DNA from: Rheinheimera sp. MMS21-TC3
GTDB taxonomy: Bacteria > Pseudomonadota > Gammaproteobacteria > Enterobacterales > Alteromonadaceae
NCBI RefSeq assembly: GCF_032229285.1
Contig: NZ_CP135084.1
Location: 310,001 to 374,000, forward strand
Reading direction: 5' to 3'
Length of the DNA: 64,000 nucleotides
Shown here: positions 1-12,569 of the stretch, one piece after another
Layout of the letters: each line of letters starts with the position of its first letter
Position numbering within the stretch: position 1 is the stretch's first letter
Position numbers and translations under genes: made by a program
Notes under the pieces: model-generated
The model's database searches: none
What the model saw: only the letters and a program-made list of their open reading frames with translations
Told to the model about the DNA's origin: nothing

Positions 1-2
1 TG

Positions 3-407
3 TCAGATGCGCGCTCACCGGTTGGCGCTCAAGGTTTAATGCAATTGATGCCAGCGACGGCAAAAGAAGTGGCAAAAAAATCGGTAACGTTAGCGCAATT
101 GAATGATCCTATACTCAATATTGATTATGGTACCGATTATTTAAATTATTTAATGCAGCGTAATGACGGTAATTTACTGATGGCTACTGCCGCTTATAAT
201 GCCGGGTATAGTCGGGTAAAGCAGTGGATACCCAAAGATTATGCGTTACCGGCTGATGTTTGGATTGAGACAATTCCATATCGTGAAACGCGGGAATATG
301 TAAAAGCAGTAATGGCATATTATCAAATTTACAATATTCGTCTTAACGTTAATAATGATGTGTTTCAGCCCTTATTAACAATGCAGATTGGGGTCATAGT
401 AGATTAA
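3..407 (+). CDS. slt: Soluble lytic murein transglycosylase, C-terminal part (Slt70-like), truncated by window edge
   Basis: The frame is open from the first bases, so the start lies outside the window. The visible 134 residues are the end of an SLT (goose-lysozyme-like) domain: SPVGAQGLMQLMPATA near the start, then AAYNAGYSRVKQWIP and ETIPYRETREYVKAVMAYY, all hallmarks of family 1 lytic transglycosylases. The catalytic Glu (usually in an ES motif about 10 residues before SPVGA) is just off the edge. Such enzymes cleave the MurNAc-GlcNAc bond in the periplasm to give 1,6-anhydro ends. The ending resembles E. coli Slt70 more than membrane-bound MltC or MltD, but that choice rests on only the last third of the domain. 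It is followed 46 bp later by pepQ on the same strand. Confidence 0.88.
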   Translation, partial: SDARSPVGAQGLMQLMPATAKEVAKKSVTLAQLNDPILNIDYGTDYLNYLMQRNDGNLLMATAAYNAGYSRVKQWIPKDYALPADVWIETIPYRETREYVKAVMAYYQIYNIRLNVNNDVFQPLLTMQIGVIVD

Positions 408-447
408 TGTTATGATGCGTCGGATATTTTTTAGTCAATAGGGTTAG

Positions 448-1779
<1,332 letters not shown>

Positions 1780-1800
1780 GTCTTAAGGACGCCACTAGGT

Positions 1801-3252
1801 ATGCAGTACCGCTCGATAATTCGGATCCTAGGATTGCTGATTGCAATCTTCAGTATCACTATGATACCACCTGCTTTTGTAGCGCTTGGGTACAATGACG
1901 GTGCTGGCGTACCTTTTTTATTGTCATTTTTATTATGTTTATTTATTGGTTTTATTATTTGGTATCCGCATAGAAAACATCGAGCTGAATTAAAAGTACG
2001 TGATGGTTTCTTAATAGTGGCACTATTTTGGATAGTGTTAGGTGCAGTAGGCGCTATACCTTTAATGTTGGCGACAAACCCTAGTTTGAGTCTAGCTAGT
2101 GCTATGTTTGAAGCCTTTTCAGGTTTAACAACGACTGGCGCTACAGTGCTTACAGGCATTGAATACTTGCCAAAAGCTATTTTATATTACCGTGCTCAAC
2201 TGCAATGGTTGGGCGGTATGGGGATTATTGTGTTAGCTGTAGCCATTTTGCCTATGTTAGGAGTAGGGGGTATGCAGCTATACCGAGCCGAAACGCCTGG
2301 GCCAGTTAAAGATAATAAAATGACCCCGCGAATTGCCGATACGGCTAAGCATCTTTGGTATATTTATTTAGCCTTAACTATTGCTTGTTCAGTGGCATTT
2401 TATGCCGCGGGCATGAACGCATTTGATGCCATTTGTCATGCTTTTGCTACTATAGCTATAGGTGGTTTTTCTACTTATGATGCTAGTATGGGCTATTTTC
2501 AAAGCCCCTTAATAAATGCTATTTGTGTTATTTTCTTATTAATTAGTGCGGTTAACTTTCCATTACACTTTGCTGCTATGCGCGGTAAAAGTGTCAGTGT
2601 GTACTTTCGGGATCCAGAGTTTAAAGCATTTTTGTTGTTACAAGGGCTACTGGTTTTTATCTGTTTTGTGGTGTTATTAAAAACTAACACTTATGACTCA
2701 GCTGCCGATGCTTTAAGTCATGGTAGTTTTCAGGCTGTATCTATTGCAACTACGGCTGGTTTTTCTACAGTTAGTTTTGCGGCTTGGCCATTATTTTTGC
2801 CTATATTATTAATCTTTTTTAGTTTTGTTGGTGGCTGTGCCGGCTCAACTGGTGGTGGCTTAAAAGTTGTTCGCGTGGTGTTACTGTTCTTACAAGGTAA
2901 ACGTGAGCTAAACCGCTTAATTCATCCTAGGGCGGTATATGCAATTAAGTTAGGACGACGAGCAGTACCAGACCGAGTAGTAGAAGCTATTTGGGGTTTT
3001 TTTGCAGCTTATGCCTTAGTGTTTGTGGTTATCATGTTGTTGTTAATGGCCACAGGCTTAGATAGTGTCACTGCTTTTACCGCTACCGCTGCTTGTTTAA
3101 ATAACTTAGGCCCAGGCCTAGGCGAAGTTGCCGCCCATTATGGCACTATTCCAGATCTTAGTAAGTGGTTGCTAATAACTGCTATGGTATTTGGTCGTTT
3201 AGAAATATTTACCCTACTAGTATTATTTACGCCAACTTTTTGGCGAGACTAG
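1801..3252 (+). CDS. trkH: Trk potassium uptake protein, membrane subunit TrkH
   Basis: A 483-residue polytopic inner-membrane protein of the usual TrkH length, the K+-translocating subunit of the Trk system that works with the NAD-binding protein TrkA. The four imperfect pore repeats are visible through their filter segments, for example [40 protein letters not shown] and [11 protein letters not shown]. The start has an AAGGA sequence upstream. Its stop overlaps the stop of trkA on the opposite strand by 4 bp, so the two Trk subunits are encoded tail to tail, a useful internal check of both calls. TrkG is the other possible name, but the trkA linkage favours TrkH. Confidence 0.95.
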   Translation: MQYRSIIRILGLLIAIFSITMIPPAFVALGYNDGAGVPFLLSFLLCLFIGFIIWYPHRKHRAELKVRDGFLIVALFWIVLGAVGAIPLMLATNPSLSLASAMFEAFSGLTTTGATVLTGIEYLPKAILYYRAQLQWLGGMGIIVLAVAILPMLGVGGMQLYRAETPGPVKDNKMTPRIADTAKHLWYIYLALTIACSVAFYAAGMNAFDAICHAFATIAIGGFSTYDASMGYFQSPLINAICVIFLLISAVNFPLHFAAMRGKSVSVYFRDPEFKAFLLLQGLLVFICFVVLLKTNTYDSAADALSHGSFQAVSIATTAGFSTVSFAAWPLFLPILLIFFSFVGGCAGSTGGGLKVVRVVLLFLQGKRELNRLIHPRAVYAIKLGRRAVPDRVVEAIWGFFAAYALVFVVIMLLLMATGLDSVTAFTATAACLNNLGPGLGEVAAHYGTIPDLSKWLLITAMVFGRLEIFTLLVLFTPTFWRD

Positions 3253-4625
3253 ATAAAAATAGCACTGACCTGAAATAGTTTTTCAACTTCACCTATATGC
3301 TTTTTATCGACCATAAATAAAATAATATGGTCGTTACTTTCAATTACCGTGCTGTTGCGGGCTATTAAAACTTCATCACCACGAACAATAGCGCCAATAG
3401 TAGTGCCTGGCGGTAACTTTAACTTACCAATAGCTTTGCCGATAACCTTACTGCTACTACTATCACCATGAGCAATGGCTTCAATAGCCTCAGCAGCGCC
3501 ACGGCGTAAAGCATAGACGTTAACAATGTCACCGCGACGAATATGAGTAAGTAGAGCAGAAATAGTGGCCTGCTGCGGTGATACGGCAATATCTACCTCA
3601 CCACCTTGTAATAAGTCGACATAGGCGCTGCGTTTGATCAGAACTATGGTTTTTTGTGCACCCATACGCTTGGCTAACATGGCAGACATAATATTGGCTT
3701 CATCATCATTAGTGACGGCAATAAATACATCCATTTGCTCTATGCTTTCTTCTTCAAGTAACTCAGGGTCAGAGGCATCACCGACATAGACTCTTGTGCT
3801 ATCTAAGGCGCTAGATAGAAATTCTGCTCGATCTTTACCGCGCTCAATGAGCTTAACACTATGAGTATCCTCTAATGCGCGGGCTAAGCCATAACCAATG
3901 TTACCGCCGCCGGCTATCATAATACGTCTATAATTACGCTCCAGCTTTTGCAGCTCACTCATAACTGCACGAATATGTTTAGTCGCAGCAATAAAAAACA
4001 CTTCATCGTCAGCTTCAATAATAGTGGTGCCCAGCGGCCTAATCGCATTACCATTTCGATAAATAGTTGCCACCCGAACGTCAATATTCGGCATATGCTC
4101 TTTTAAGGTTGATAAGGCGTGGCCAACTAGCAGGCCACCATAATAAGCCTTAACTGCAACTAAACTAACTTTACCTTCTGCAAACTCAACAACTTGCAGT
4201 GCGCCTGGGTAGTCAATTAAACGACGAATATAATTGGTAACTAAGGCTTCAGGCGCAATAAAGTGATCAACCGGCATATCATCTTTATTAAATAATTGGT
4301 CACGGTATTTTAGGTATTGGGTAGTACGAATACGGGCAATTTTTACTGGAGTATTAAAAATACTATAAGCAACTTGGCAAGCGACGATATTGACTTCATC
4401 ACTGTTTGTAACAGCTACTATCATATCGGCATCTTCTGCGCCGGCTTGTTTTAATACATCAGGGTGAGAGCCATGGCCATGAACAACTTGTAAATCGTAA
4501 CGATCTTGCAAAGCCCTTAATTTATCGGCGTTGCTATCAACAATCGTAATATCATTTTGCTCACCTACTAAGTTTTCAGCTAAGGTTGCACCAACTTCAC
4601 CTGCACCTAAAATTATAATTTTCAT
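3249..4625 (-). CDS. trkA: Trk potassium system NAD-binding protein TrkA
   Basis: 458 residues, the same as E. coli TrkA. It is a cytosolic peripheral membrane protein that gates TrkH in response to NAD(H). The two-fold RCK layout is clear: a Rossmann N1 domain beginning [19 protein letters not shown] (residues 1-120), a TrkA-C domain, a second Rossmann unit starting near residue 233 with [17 protein letters not shown], and a second TrkA-C domain near residues 370-450. It is the last gene of the minus-strand run def-fmt-rsmB-trkA, 9 bp after rsmB, the same order as in E. coli. Confidence 0.96.
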   Translation of the reverse strand: MKIIILGAGEVGATLAENLVGEQNDITIVDSNADKLRALQDRYDLQVVHGHGSHPDVLKQAGAEDADMIVAVTNSDEVNIVACQVAYSIFNTPVKIARIRTTQYLKYRDQLFNKDDMPVDHFIAPEALVTNYIRRLIDYPGALQVVEFAEGKVSLVAVKAYYGGLLVGHALSTLKEHMPNIDVRVATIYRNGNAIRPLGTTIIEADDEVFFIAATKHIRAVMSELQKLERNYRRIMIAGGGNIGYGLARALEDTHSVKLIERGKDRAEFLSSALDSTRVYVGDASDPELLEEESIEQMDVFIAVTNDDEANIMSAMLAKRMGAQKTIVLIKRSAYVDLLQGGEVDIAVSPQQATISALLTHIRRGDIVNVYALRRGAAEAIEAIAHGDSSSSKVIGKAIGKLKLPPGTTIGAIVRGDEVLIARNSTVIESNDHIILFMVDKKHIGEVEKLFQVSAIFI

Positions 4626-4634
4626 AGAGCTGTG

Positions 4635-5942
4635 CTATTCCTTGCTGTTTTTAACTAACAGAGCATAATAAAACCCGTCAAGCTGCTGTTCGTTGGGCAA
4701 GATTTGCCAGCCTACTGTCGATGGATCAGGCTGATACGGAATAGTTTTTAAGCTAGCATCAGTATGTTGTTCTAAGAAGGCAACAATTTGTTGCTGATTC
4801 TCAGCCGGTAATACACTGCAGGTCGCATAAAGTAAGGTGCCTCCAGGCGCTAGCAACGACCAACATTGTTGTAAAATTTGTTGTTGGATAGCAGCAAGCA
4901 CTGGAATATCGGCTTTTTTACGTAACCAGCGGATATCAGGATGACGCCTAATAACACCTGTAGCCGAGCAGGGAACATCTAATAAGATACGATCAAACAG
5001 TTGCCCTTGCCACCAGGTGCTCGGTTCAGCTGCATCTGCGGCTATAACCTTAGCAGTTAAGCCAAGTCGAGCTAAATTTTCATGCACTCGCGCCAAGCGC
5101 TTAGGTTCTTTGTCTAAAGCTGTAACCTGCGCTTGCGGTGCTAATTCTAAAATATGGCTAGTTTTACCACCAGGTGCACAGCAGGCGTCTAAGATATGCT
5201 GGTCATTTTTTACATCTAATAAAATAGCTGCATATTGTGCCGCTGCATCTTGCACGGAAAACCAGCCTAAATCATAGCCCGGTAATTGGGTGACGTCTTG
5301 AGCTTGTTTAAGCATTATGGCTGTGGGCATAGCAGTGATAGGTTGCTGGTGCTCAATATTTTCTGCGGTTAAAGCCGCGCTAAAATCAGTGGCAGAAATG
5401 TTATTGCGGTTTACTCGCAACCACAGCGGGGCTTTTTGCTGGTTGGCTAACAAAATATCTTGCCATTGTTCAGGGTAAGCTTGTTGCAGCAGGCTAATTA
5501 TCCAACCCGGATGATTAAATTTTACCGCTTCTGGAGCATCCTCAAAATCAAAAATATTAGGGTGACGCTGAACATTACGTAGCACAGCGTTAATTAGCTT
5601 GGTTAAAGATTGACCTTTTAAAGACCGAGCAGCTTCAACGGTTTCGCTAATGGCTGCGTGATCAGGAATACGCATAAATTTTAGTTGGTAAATGCCCACA
5701 TACAACAAGAACTGCAAAGGTCTTAGTTGTTTTACTAGCGGCTTAGCCATTAGCTGGCTAGTGGCAGACTCTAATTGAGGCAAATAGCGCATAACGCCAA
5801 AGCAAATTTCTTGCAGTAAGGCCTTATCTAAATCGTTAGTTAATTTTGCTTGGGCGCGAGGTAAAGCTTCTGCCATAGATTGACCACTATCAACAACATC
5901 ATAGCAACACTGGGCAGCTAAGACGCGTACATTTTGGCTCAT
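4635..5942 (-). CDS. rsmB: 16S rRNA (cytosine(967)-C5)-methyltransferase RsmB
   Basis: A 435-residue SAM-dependent RNA methyltransferase, usual length about 430. It carries an N-terminal NusB-like RNA-binding domain (residues 1-140) and a C-terminal Rossmann methyltransferase domain. The SAM motif [18 protein letters not shown] and the two conserved cysteines, one in [15 protein letters not shown] and one in [14 protein letters not shown], are those of m5C methyltransferases, where the two Cys act in methyl transfer and product release. It makes m5C967 in 16S rRNA. Its start overlaps the fmt stop by 4 bp (ATGA), implying translational coupling. Confidence 0.96.
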   Translation of the reverse strand: MSQNVRVLAAQCCYDVVDSGQSMAEALPRAQAKLTNDLDKALLQEICFGVMRYLPQLESATSQLMAKPLVKQLRPLQFLLYVGIYQLKFMRIPDHAAISETVEAARSLKGQSLTKLINAVLRNVQRHPNIFDFEDAPEAVKFNHPGWIISLLQQAYPEQWQDILLANQQKAPLWLRVNRNNISATDFSAALTAENIEHQQPITAMPTAIMLKQAQDVTQLPGYDLGWFSVQDAAAQYAAILLDVKNDQHILDACCAPGGKTSHILELAPQAQVTALDKEPKRLARVHENLARLGLTAKVIAADAAEPSTWWQGQLFDRILLDVPCSATGVIRRHPDIRWLRKKADIPVLAAIQQQILQQCWSLLAPGGTLLYATCSVLPAENQQQIVAFLEQHTDASLKTIPYQPDPSTVGWQILPNEQQLDGFYYALLVKNSKE

Positions 5943-6907
5943 AACTGTTTCTCGGTGCTAGGCTGAATAATCATGCCTGGCGCTAACCAGTCGGCACGGC
6001 CGTTAAGAAAATCAGCAGTTAACATGGATTTTTTTCCAGGCGGCTGTAATTGAGTAATATTAAGTACGCTATCCTGGCAGGCTATGCGAATACCTTGTTT
6101 ATCAGCGGTGAGTATTTGACCTGGGCTGGCAGCCGTTGTTAGTGGCTCTGTGCTTGCGTGCCACACTTTAACCGTGCCTTGCTGTAATTTGATATAGCTT
6201 ACTGGCCAAGGATTAAAGGCCCGAATTTCACGATCTAACTGTTGTGCTGTTTTAGTAAAATCAAGTTCGGCTTCATCTTTACTTAATTTATGGGCATAAG
6301 TGGCTAAATTATTATCTTGTTTAACCGCTTGTTGCTGTTGGCTGGTTAAGTTATTTAGCGTATCAATTAATGCTGCAGGGCCAAGTAGAGCTAGAGTGTC
6401 GTATAAAGAAGCACTAGTGTCACTATTAGAAATAGGGCAGCGGCTAATAGATAGCATATCGCCCGTATCTAAACCGGCATCCATTTGCATAATAGTTACA
6501 CCTGTTTCAGTGTCGCCAGCCCAAATAGCACGCTGTATGGGGGCAGCACCACGCCAGCGCGGTAATATAGAACCATGCACATTTAAGCAGCCATATTTAG
6601 GGGCATCTAAAATGTTTTGCGGTAAAATTAAACCATAGGCCACAACTATCATTATATCGGCATTTAATGCCACCAGTTCAGCTTGTGCTTCATTGGTTTT
6701 TAAAGATTTTGGCTGGTACACAGGAAGCTTGTGTTCTAAAGCTAGCTGTTTTACAGCACTTGGCTGTAATTGTTGACCACGGCCAGCAGGGCGATCTGGC
6801 TGAGAATAAACCGCGATCACGCTATGTTGGCTAGCTAATAGCGCTTGCAAATGGCGGGCGGCAAAATCCGGAGTACCGGCAAAAATAATACGCAAAGATT
6901 GGGTCAC
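5939..6907 (-). CDS. fmt: Methionyl-tRNA formyltransferase
   Basis: A 322-residue enzyme that transfers a formyl group from 10-formyl-tetrahydrofolate to Met-tRNA(fMet) for translation initiation. The N-terminal Rossmann domain starts with [15 protein letters not shown]. The catalytic signature appears as [18 protein letters not shown] followed by [21 protein letters not shown], including the Asn-His-Asp type active-site elements. The C-terminal OB-like tRNA-binding domain follows from about residue 205. It is 12 bp downstream of def, so addition and removal of the formyl group are encoded together. Confidence 0.97.
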   Translation of the reverse strand: MTQSLRIIFAGTPDFAARHLQALLASQHSVIAVYSQPDRPAGRGQQLQPSAVKQLALEHKLPVYQPKSLKTNEAQAELVALNADIMIVVAYGLILPQNILDAPKYGCLNVHGSILPRWRGAAPIQRAIWAGDTETGVTIMQMDAGLDTGDMLSISRCPISNSDTSASLYDTLALLGPAALIDTLNNLTSQQQQAVKQDNNLATYAHKLSKDEAELDFTKTAQQLDREIRAFNPWPVSYIKLQQGTVKVWHASTEPLTTAASPGQILTADKQGIRIACQDSVLNITQLQPPGKKSMLTADFLNGRADWLAPGMIIQPSTEKQL

Positions 6908-6919
6908 AATATATCCTGA

Positions 6920-7435
6920 TTACAGCGCGTGGCGCTGTGCCATTCTGGCTTCTTTTTCTAGTTTTTTACGAATGCGATCACGCTTTAATGGTGACAAATA
7001 ATCAATAAATAACTTGCCAATTAAATGATCTAGTTCATGCTGTAAACATATGGCTAGTAAACCATCTGCTTCTATAGTAAACCATTCACCCTCTAGATTT
7101 TGAGCTTTTACGGTAACGGTTTCAGCACGGTCAACTAAGGCATAACTTTGTGGTACTGATAAACAGCCTTCCTCATAACGAGTTTCACCCTCTAGAGCGC
7201 TTAACTCGGGATTAATAAATACTTGAGGAGTGTTTCTTTCTTCAGAGATATCAATAACCACAATGCGCAAATGCACATCAACTTGAGTTGCAGCTAAACC
7301 TATGCCATTCTCATCATACATGGTTTCGATCATGTCGCTAACTAGCTGTTTGATTTCATTGTTTATTTCAGTTACTGGCTTAGCGATTGTACGCAAGCGC
7401 TCGTCTGGGTAATGTAAAACATTTAATATTGTCAT
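6920..7435 (-). CDS. def: Peptide deformylase
   Basis: A 171-residue metalloenzyme that removes the N-formyl group from nascent proteins at the ribosome exit. All three signature motifs are present: GIGLAATQ (motif 1), EGCLS (motif 2, with the metal-binding Cys) and QHELDH (motif 3, with the two metal-binding His and the catalytic Glu). It is first in the def-fmt-rsmB-trkA operon, and its start faces the LysM gene across a divergent 123 bp intergenic region that should hold both promoters. Confidence 0.97.
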   Translation of the reverse strand: MTILNVLHYPDERLRTIAKPVTEINNEIKQLVSDMIETMYDENGIGLAATQVDVHLRIVVIDISEERNTPQVFINPELSALEGETRYEEGCLSVPQSYALVDRAETVTVKAQNLEGEWFTIEADGLLAICLQHELDHLIGKLFIDYLSPLKRDRIRKKLEKEARMAQRHAL

Positions 7436-7558
7436 GGCACCTACAAAAATATGCTTTGTTTCAACTATTGTGATATGTTTTAATTTTAGCCATTAATCCG
7501 CTGTATTAACAGCATAGTGTGCAATAATTAAAACTAAAATGAGTTCAAGGATGCAGGC

Positions 7559-8668
7559 ATGCTGAAAAAAATTGCAATAATTTTAACTTTCTTATTAGTT
7601 AGTGGCTGTTTTGTAGCACAAGCTGATGTTCTTAAAATTCGTGATGATGCACCACAAAACTATGTGGTGAAAAAAGGAGATACCTTATGGGATATCTCTG
7701 CATTGTTTTTAAATGAACCTTGGTTGTGGCCACAGTTGTGGCAAATGAATCCGCAAATTGATAACCCACACCTTATTTATCCTGGTGATACTTTAACCTT
7801 AACTTACGATGCGCAAGGTCGTCCGCGTTTAGTCGTAAACGAAAATGTGAAGAGACTGTCGCCGGTTAGCCGTAAAACCATGAAAGGTGGTGATGCCATT
7901 AGTACCTTACCGTTAAGTATGATTCGACCATACTTAACCTTTGAGCAAGCGTTAACTGATGAAGAAATAGCTGCTTTACCTTATGTGTTAGGATCAAATG
8001 CTAATGTAAAAAACTCAGTAAATAACCATATTATCTATGTTAAAGGGGTATTAGATGCTGGGGCCTCTTATGGTGTTTATCGTAAAGGAAAACCTTATAT
8101 CGATCCTGAGACAGAAACCGTTTTAGGCTATGAAACTAAGCTGGTTGCAACCGCTCGAGCATTTAGACCAGGCCGCGCAGCTACCGATGATACGCCTATT
8201 GAAGCTGCCTCGTTGAATGTGTTAAGTGTAAAACGAGAAATAAAACAAGGTGATAAGGTTATGCCAGCGCTTGAAGGGCAGTCATTACCGGCATTCTTTA
8301 CTATGACTAAACCTGCATTTGATATTGAAGGTTTAATTATTGATACTACTTCTGATTTAAGAGAGTTTTCTAAGTGGGATATAGTAGTGTTAAATCGAGG
8401 TGCATTACAAGAATTAGCGCCGGGGCACATGTTAGGTATTTATCGTAACTCACCATTAGTAATTGATGGTAAAGATGGCCCTGTTTATATAGAAGATGGT
8501 AATAAGCTGCAAAAGGCTTTACGTAACTTTGGCGATAATAGTATTCAGTTACCAAGAGAAAAGGTTGGTGAATTAATGGTGTTTAAGGTATCTGAACGCA
8601 CTAGCTTTGCTATTGTAACAAATACTCTGCAGCCAGTGCGAGTAGGTGACTTAATCGCAAATCTATAA
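7559..8668 (+). CDS. LysM peptidoglycan-binding domain protein (exported)
   Basis: 369 residues. An N-terminal signal sequence (MLKKIAIILTFLLVSGC...) is followed by a LysM domain at about residues 34-81 (YVVKKGDTLWDISALFLNEP ... NPHLIYPGDTLTL), so it should bind peptidoglycan in the periplasm or on the outer-membrane face. The region VSGC could be a lipobox, or cleavage may occur at AQA-D; the sequence does not settle which. The rest is a long domain without a function I recognise, though a LysM protein in this position, between def and dprA, is common in gammaproteobacteria. It diverges from def and precedes dprA by 26 bp. Confidence 0.9.
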   Translation: MLKKIAIILTFLLVSGCFVAQADVLKIRDDAPQNYVVKKGDTLWDISALFLNEPWLWPQLWQMNPQIDNPHLIYPGDTLTLTYDAQGRPRLVVNENVKRLSPVSRKTMKGGDAISTLPLSMIRPYLTFEQALTDEEIAALPYVLGSNANVKNSVNNHIIYVKGVLDAGASYGVYRKGKPYIDPETETVLGYETKLVATARAFRPGRAATDDTPIEAASLNVLSVKREIKQGDKVMPALEGQSLPAFFTMTKPAFDIEGLIIDTTSDLREFSKWDIVVLNRGALQELAPGHMLGIYRNSPLVIDGKDGPVYIEDGNKLQKALRNFGDNSIQLPREKVGELMVFKVSERTSFAIVTNTLQPVRVGDLIANL

Positions 8669-8694
8669 CTTTACTCTTATGGAGCCAGTTTGCT

Positions 8695-9786
8695 ATGAAG
8701 GATCTTCGCAACTGGCTCGCTTTAGCCACAGTGCATGGCCTAGATGGCCTGAAGTTCCAGCGTCTAAGCGAGCATATATCTGCAGCTGAATTGGTTTCTT
8801 TACCAATAAGTGCATTACAAAACCTTGGTTTTACTTCTCGGCAAGCTCAGTTACTGGCTTCTGAATCAGCTAGCAAAGTTGACTCAGCGCTAGCTTGGTA
8901 TGAACAATCTGAATGCCATCATATTATAACGTTTTTTGATCCTAATTATCCGGCCTTACTTAAGCAGATAAAAAATCCACCTTTAGTTTTATTTATAAAA
9001 GGTCATCCTAGTGTTTTATCTCAGCAGCAGTTTGCTATGGTTGGTAGTCGACAGCCCACACCCGCCGGACGTAAAATTGCTCAAACTTTTGCTGGCGAGT
9101 TAAGTCAACAAGGCTATATCATCACCAGCGGTATGGCTCGAGGCATTGATAGTGAAAGCCATAAAGGGGCTTTGCAAGCTTCAGGCATCACTATAGCGGT
9201 ATTAGGCCATGGCTTAGAACAAATATACCCAGCAAGCAATAAGTCTTTAGCTGCGACTATTAGTGAGCAGGGAGCACTAGTTTCAGAGTATTTTCCACAG
9301 GTTGCCCCTTTAGCTAGTTATTTTCCGCAACGTAATCGTATAGTAGTAGGGTTAAGTATTGGTACTATAGTCGTTGAAGCAGCAGTGAAGAGTGGCTCTT
9401 TAATAAGCGCTAATTTAGCGGCAGAAAATAATCGCGATGTGTTTGCCGTTCCTGGTAATATTTATAATCCCCAAAGTACAGGTTGCCATTTATTAATTCA
9501 GCAAGGGGCTAAACTTGTTACTAACGTGGCCGATATATTGGAAGAAAGAAGTTTTTTGACTAATAGCTGTACAAAGTCTGAGCAAGCAGTTGTAAAAAAA
9601 GCTAATATAGACTTGTTTGCAGCGCAGTTGTTGGCTAACGTAGGAGATGATGTTACTACAATAGATATCATTGCCGAACGTTCAGGCATGGCTATATCTG
9701 AAGCAAATGTTGCTTTATTAGAGCTTGAGCTTGCCGGTGAAGTTGCCACCGTTCCGGGTGGTTATATCAGAGTGAGGAGTACCTAA
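8695..9786 (+). CDS. dprA: DNA-processing protein DprA (Smf)
   Basis: 363 residues, usual length. DprA binds incoming single-stranded DNA and loads RecA during natural transformation, although it is widespread in bacteria not known to be competent. The Rossmann-like DNA_processg_A domain is visible from about residue 85: [52 protein letters not shown] and [19 protein letters not shown], ending with [12 protein letters not shown] short SAM-like N-terminal domain and a winged-helix C-terminal domain (residues about 310-360) complete the three-part layout. It lies in the conserved order LysM-dprA-smg-yrdD, and smg starts 2 bp after its stop. Confidence 0.95.
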   Translation: MKDLRNWLALATVHGLDGLKFQRLSEHISAAELVSLPISALQNLGFTSRQAQLLASESASKVDSALAWYEQSECHHIITFFDPNYPALLKQIKNPPLVLFIKGHPSVLSQQQFAMVGSRQPTPAGRKIAQTFAGELSQQGYIITSGMARGIDSESHKGALQASGITIAVLGHGLEQIYPASNKSLAATISEQGALVSEYFPQVAPLASYFPQRNRIVVGLSIGTIVVEAAVKSGSLISANLAAENNRDVFAVPGNIYNPQSTGCHLLIQQGAKLVTNVADILEERSFLTNSCTKSEQAVVKKANIDLFAAQLLANVGDDVTTIDIIAERSGMAISEANVALLELELAGEVATVPGGYIRVRST

Positions 9787-9788
9787 GT

Positions 9789-10262
9789 ATGTTTGATATC
9801 CTCGTTTATCTGTTCGAAAACTATATTCATAATGAGTCAGATGTTTACGTTAACCATGCCGATTTAACTAAAGAGTTAAGCCGCGCAGGCTTTCATGATG
9901 CTGATATTTTTAAAGCACTAAAATGGCTTGATCACTTATCTGTATTACAACAAAGTGATGTTAAACCATACTTATCTCATACCATAAATAGCTCTACTCG
10001 TATTTTTAGCTCGCAAGAATTACAGAAGATAGATGTTCAAGGCCAAGGTTTTTTGTTGTTTTTAGAACAAATCAATGTTTTAAGTGCAGAAACTCGAGAG
10101 ATGGTTATCGATCGGGTAATGGATTTAGATGGCAATAGCATTAGTCTTGAAGACTTAAAGTGGGTAGTGTTGATGGTTTTATTCAATGTCCCTGGCCACG
10201 AGTCCGCTTATGCACAAATGGAGGATTTAATTTTTGAACAACCCGAAGGGCTGCTGCATTAA
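9789..10262 (+). CDS. smg: Smg family protein (DUF494)
   Basis: 157 residues, matching the conserved Smg family. The N-terminus [14 protein letters not shown] and the pattern [20 protein letters not shown] are typical. Its biochemical role is not established; the family is constantly found next to dprA in gammaproteobacteria, as here. It starts 2 bp after dprA and is followed within 20 bp by the zinc-finger gene, so the three are probably one transcript. Confidence 0.93.
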   Translation: MFDILVYLFENYIHNESDVYVNHADLTKELSRAGFHDADIFKALKWLDHLSVLQQSDVKPYLSHTINSSTRIFSSQELQKIDVQGQGFLLFLEQINVLSAETREMVIDRVMDLDGNSISLEDLKWVVLMVLFNVPGHESAYAQMEDLIFEQPEGLLH

Positions 10263-10277
10263 GCAGTGTTGCTTGGT

Positions 10278-10811
10278 ATGACGGATCTATTTACGCTGGC
10301 TGAGCATAAACAACAGTGTCCTAAGTGTCAGCAACCTTTAGTTATTAGGGCGGGTAAAAACGGCGCTTTCTTAGGTTGCAGCGGTTATCCTAGCTGTGAC
10401 TATATTAAAGCGCTGCATCAGCATGAAACTACGACGGTTAAACTACTAGAAACTGAGCCCTGCCCAGAATGCTCGGCGCCATTAGCAGTAAAAAATGGTC
10501 GTTACGGTATGTTTATTGGATGCAGTAATTATCCTGAATGCCACTTTATTGTGTCTCAGCAGGCAGAGTCTGCAATCACAGAGCAAAAAATTAGCTGTCC
10601 TAAATGCAGTAAGGGTGAAATAACAGAACGCTTAAGTAAGTTTGGTAAAGTGTTTTATGGTTGCGATAGCTATCCGCAGTGCAAGTTTTTAGTTAATGAT
10701 AAACCCTGTGCAGGTAAGTGCGTCAACTGCGGCTTTAACTTATTAGTTCAGCGTAAGGCCGTTTTTTATTGTGCGGATAAGCGCTGTGGGCAAAAGCAAC
10801 CGGCAGACTAA
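10278..10811 (+). CDS. yrdD: Topoisomerase I C-terminal-type zinc-finger protein (YrdD-like)
   Basis: A 177-residue protein made of zinc ribbons of the kind found at the C-terminus of DNA topoisomerase I. Four CxxC-type knuckles can be read: CPKCQQPL...GCSGYPSCDY, CPECSAPL...GCSNYPECHF, CPKCSKGEI...GCDSYPQCKF and CVNCGFNLL...CADKRCGQK. It probably binds single-stranded DNA or RNA; the exact role is unknown. I take ATG at 10278. A GTG at 10266 would add four residues, and neither has a convincing Shine-Dalgarno sequence. The family sits between smg and tsaC in E. coli; here purEK lies between it and tsaC. Confidence 0.9.
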   Translation: MTDLFTLAEHKQQCPKCQQPLVIRAGKNGAFLGCSGYPSCDYIKALHQHETTTVKLLETEPCPECSAPLAVKNGRYGMFIGCSNYPECHFIVSQQAESAITEQKISCPKCSKGEITERLSKFGKVFYGCDSYPQCKFLVNDKPCAGKCVNCGFNLLVQRKAVFYCADKRCGQKQPAD

Positions 10812-10820
10812 GCTGCCGGT
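10799..10820. terminator. Hairpin between convergent yrdD and purK
   Basis: An 8 bp stem (ACCGGCAG at 10799-10806 with CTGCCGGT at 10813-10820) closes a 6 nt loop over the yrdD stop codon. It sits between two convergent genes, but neither strand has a clear T tract after it, so it may be a weak or Rho-assisted terminator. Confidence 0.4.
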
Positions 10821-10831
10821 ATTACAAGCTG

Positions 10832-11962
10832 TTATAGCTGCTCTAGCATGGTAGTTAACTGTGGAAAGGCTGCAGCAGGCAATAAATCTATTAATTGATT
10901 AAATTTATGCTTTAGTTCGGTTTTATTTACTGCAGATAAATTAATATGGCCCATCTTTCTACCGAGACGTTTGGTTTTACCATACCAATGTAGTTGTAAG
11001 CCCGAAATTGCTAAGATCTCATTCGGCAGTGTATCTTCACCTAGAATATTGACCATTAGTGTTGGCCGGATCAGAGCTGTGCTCCCAAGAGGTAAGCCGC
11101 AAATTGCCCGTAAATGCAGTTGAAACTGACAAACATTGCTGCCTTGCTGCGTCCAGTGGCCAGAGTTATGAACCCGAGGGGCAATTTCATTAACAAGTAG
11201 TTGCTGATCAAGATCAAAAAACTCTATAGCTAATACACCAACATAATTTAAGCTGTTTGCAAGCTTGCTAAATATTAGCTCTGCTTGCTGCTGTAAAGCC
11301 GTTGTAGCCTCTGCAATAACTGAGGTACTTAAAACACCATTAACATGATGGTTTTCAGTTAACGGGTAAACGCTAATATTGCCGTTAGTATCACGGGCGC
11401 CAATTAGTGACACTTCGCGTTGGAAAGGTATAAATTTTTCAGCCACTATAGCTTGTTTAGGATCAGCAGCTAAGAAATCGGCTATTTCCTGCCATAAACT
11501 AGCCGCTTGCTCTGTCGTTTTTAAACGCCACTGGCCTTTACCGTCATATCCCGCTAAGGCGCTTTTAAATACTAAAGGTAAGCCTAAATCAGCAATAGCC
11601 TGTTTAAACTGGGCTTCAGTATTAATAATGGCGTAATCGGCTGATTTTACCCCTGCATTATCCAGTAATTGTTTTTCTATGCGTCTATCTCCACCTGCTT
11701 TAATTGCTTCAGCTCCGGGTAAAAATTTACCGCTTTGTTGGCATTGCTCTAAAATAGGTAGTGGGATATGCTCAAATTCTGCGGTAATAACATCGGCATT
11801 TGCAATAGCTTCGCTTAAGCCCTTAGCTAAAACCTGTTGACTAATGGGATCCACCACAGTGTCAGTATTGACATCATAAGCGCTGATTTTTAAATTTAAA
11901 GGTGTGCCAGCTAGCGCCATCATTCTTGCTAATTGCCCAGCACCTAATACTAATATCTTCAT
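10832..11962 (-). CDS. purK: N5-carboxyaminoimidazole ribonucleotide synthase PurK
   Basis: A 376-residue ATP-grasp enzyme of purine biosynthesis that converts AIR, bicarbonate and ATP to N5-CAIR. The N-terminus [21 protein letters not shown] is a PurK signature. The ATP-grasp core follows with [18 protein letters not shown] and the metal-binding [24 protein letters not shown]. The start overlaps the purE stop by 4 bp, giving a purEK operon as in E. coli, here placed between yrdD and tsaC, which are neighbours in E. coli. Confidence 0.96.
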   Translation of the reverse strand: MKILVLGAGQLARMMALAGTPLNLKISAYDVNTDTVVDPISQQVLAKGLSEAIANADVITAEFEHIPLPILEQCQQSGKFLPGAEAIKAGGDRRIEKQLLDNAGVKSADYAIINTEAQFKQAIADLGLPLVFKSALAGYDGKGQWRLKTTEQAASLWQEIADFLAADPKQAIVAEKFIPFQREVSLIGARDTNGNISVYPLTENHHVNGVLSTSVIAEATTALQQQAELIFSKLANSLNYVGVLAIEFFDLDQQLLVNEIAPRVHNSGHWTQQGSNVCQFQLHLRAICGLPLGSTALIRPTLMVNILGEDTLPNEILAISGLQLHWYGKTKRLGRKMGHINLSAVNKTELKHKFNQLIDLLPAAAFPQLTTMLEQL

Positions 11963-12450
11963 AGAATTACCTTTGATGGATCAGGCTGACTTAATACTGT
12001 TTCAGTTTGTGCCGCTCGAAATGCATCTACTTTCTTCATTAATTCAGGATCATGAGTGGCCAATATTTGTGCGGCTAATAAACCCGCGTTAGCTGCACCA
12101 GCATCACCTATAGCTAAAGTGCCCACTGCAATACCTTTTGGCATTTGTACTATTGATAACAAAGAGTCTAAGCCATTTAAAGCTTTAGACTGTACTGGAA
12201 CACCTAGTACCGGTAGGCTAGTAAAAGCAGCAGCCATACCTGGTAAATGGGCTGCTCCGCCAGCACCAGCAATAATTACCTTGATGCCGCGCTCTGCAGC
12301 TGCATTAGCATAGTCAGCTAATAGTTGTGGAGTGCGGTGTGCAGAAACAACTTTGGTTTCATAGGCAATGCCAAACGTATCCAGCATGTCAGCTGCATTT
12401 TTCATGGTTGGCCAATCAGAAGTAGAGCCCATTATGATTCCAACTTGCAT
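11959..12450 (-). CDS. purE: N5-carboxyaminoimidazole ribonucleotide mutase PurE
   Basis: 163 residues, the usual class I PurE size. It isomerises N5-CAIR to CAIR in the purine pathway, directly after PurK. Clear motifs are [19 protein letters not shown] at the N-terminus, VSAHRTPQ (with the catalytic His), [16 protein letters not shown] and [20 protein letters not shown]. It is the first gene of the purEK operon; a TTTCCTTTTTTCG stretch on the plus strand just upstream is its purine-rich leader (GGAAAC). Confidence 0.97.
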   Translation of the reverse strand: MQVGIIMGSTSDWPTMKNAADMLDTFGIAYETKVVSAHRTPQLLADYANAAAERGIKVIIAGAGGAAHLPGMAAAFTSLPVLGVPVQSKALNGLDSLLSIVQMPKGIAVGTLAIGDAGAANAGLLAAQILATHDPELMKKVDAFRAAQTETVLSQPDPSKVIL

Positions 12451-12494
12451 AGTTGTTTCCTTTTTTCGTGATGAACTAAATACGTGAAGGAGTT

Positions 12495-12523
12495 ATTATA
12501 ACCGCTTGCATGAATGAAGAACA
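12495..12523 (-). promoter_or_regulatory. Candidate purEK promoter
   Basis: On the minus strand a perfect TATAAT (12495-12500) lies 17 bp downstream of a weak -35 TGTTCT (12518-12523), about 45 bp before the purE start. The spacer contains GCAAGCGGTTAT, which matches only part of the PurR core GCAAACGTTTGC, so purine control is possible but not shown. Confidence 0.35.
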
Positions 12524-12569
12524 TTTTAACTGTGCTTTTTGCACTAAATTGATAAGGTAAATTGACGCT

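Noticed and set aside
12510..12545. PurR operator before purEK
   Set aside because: Only about half of the core positions match, so I give the promoter but not a PurR site.
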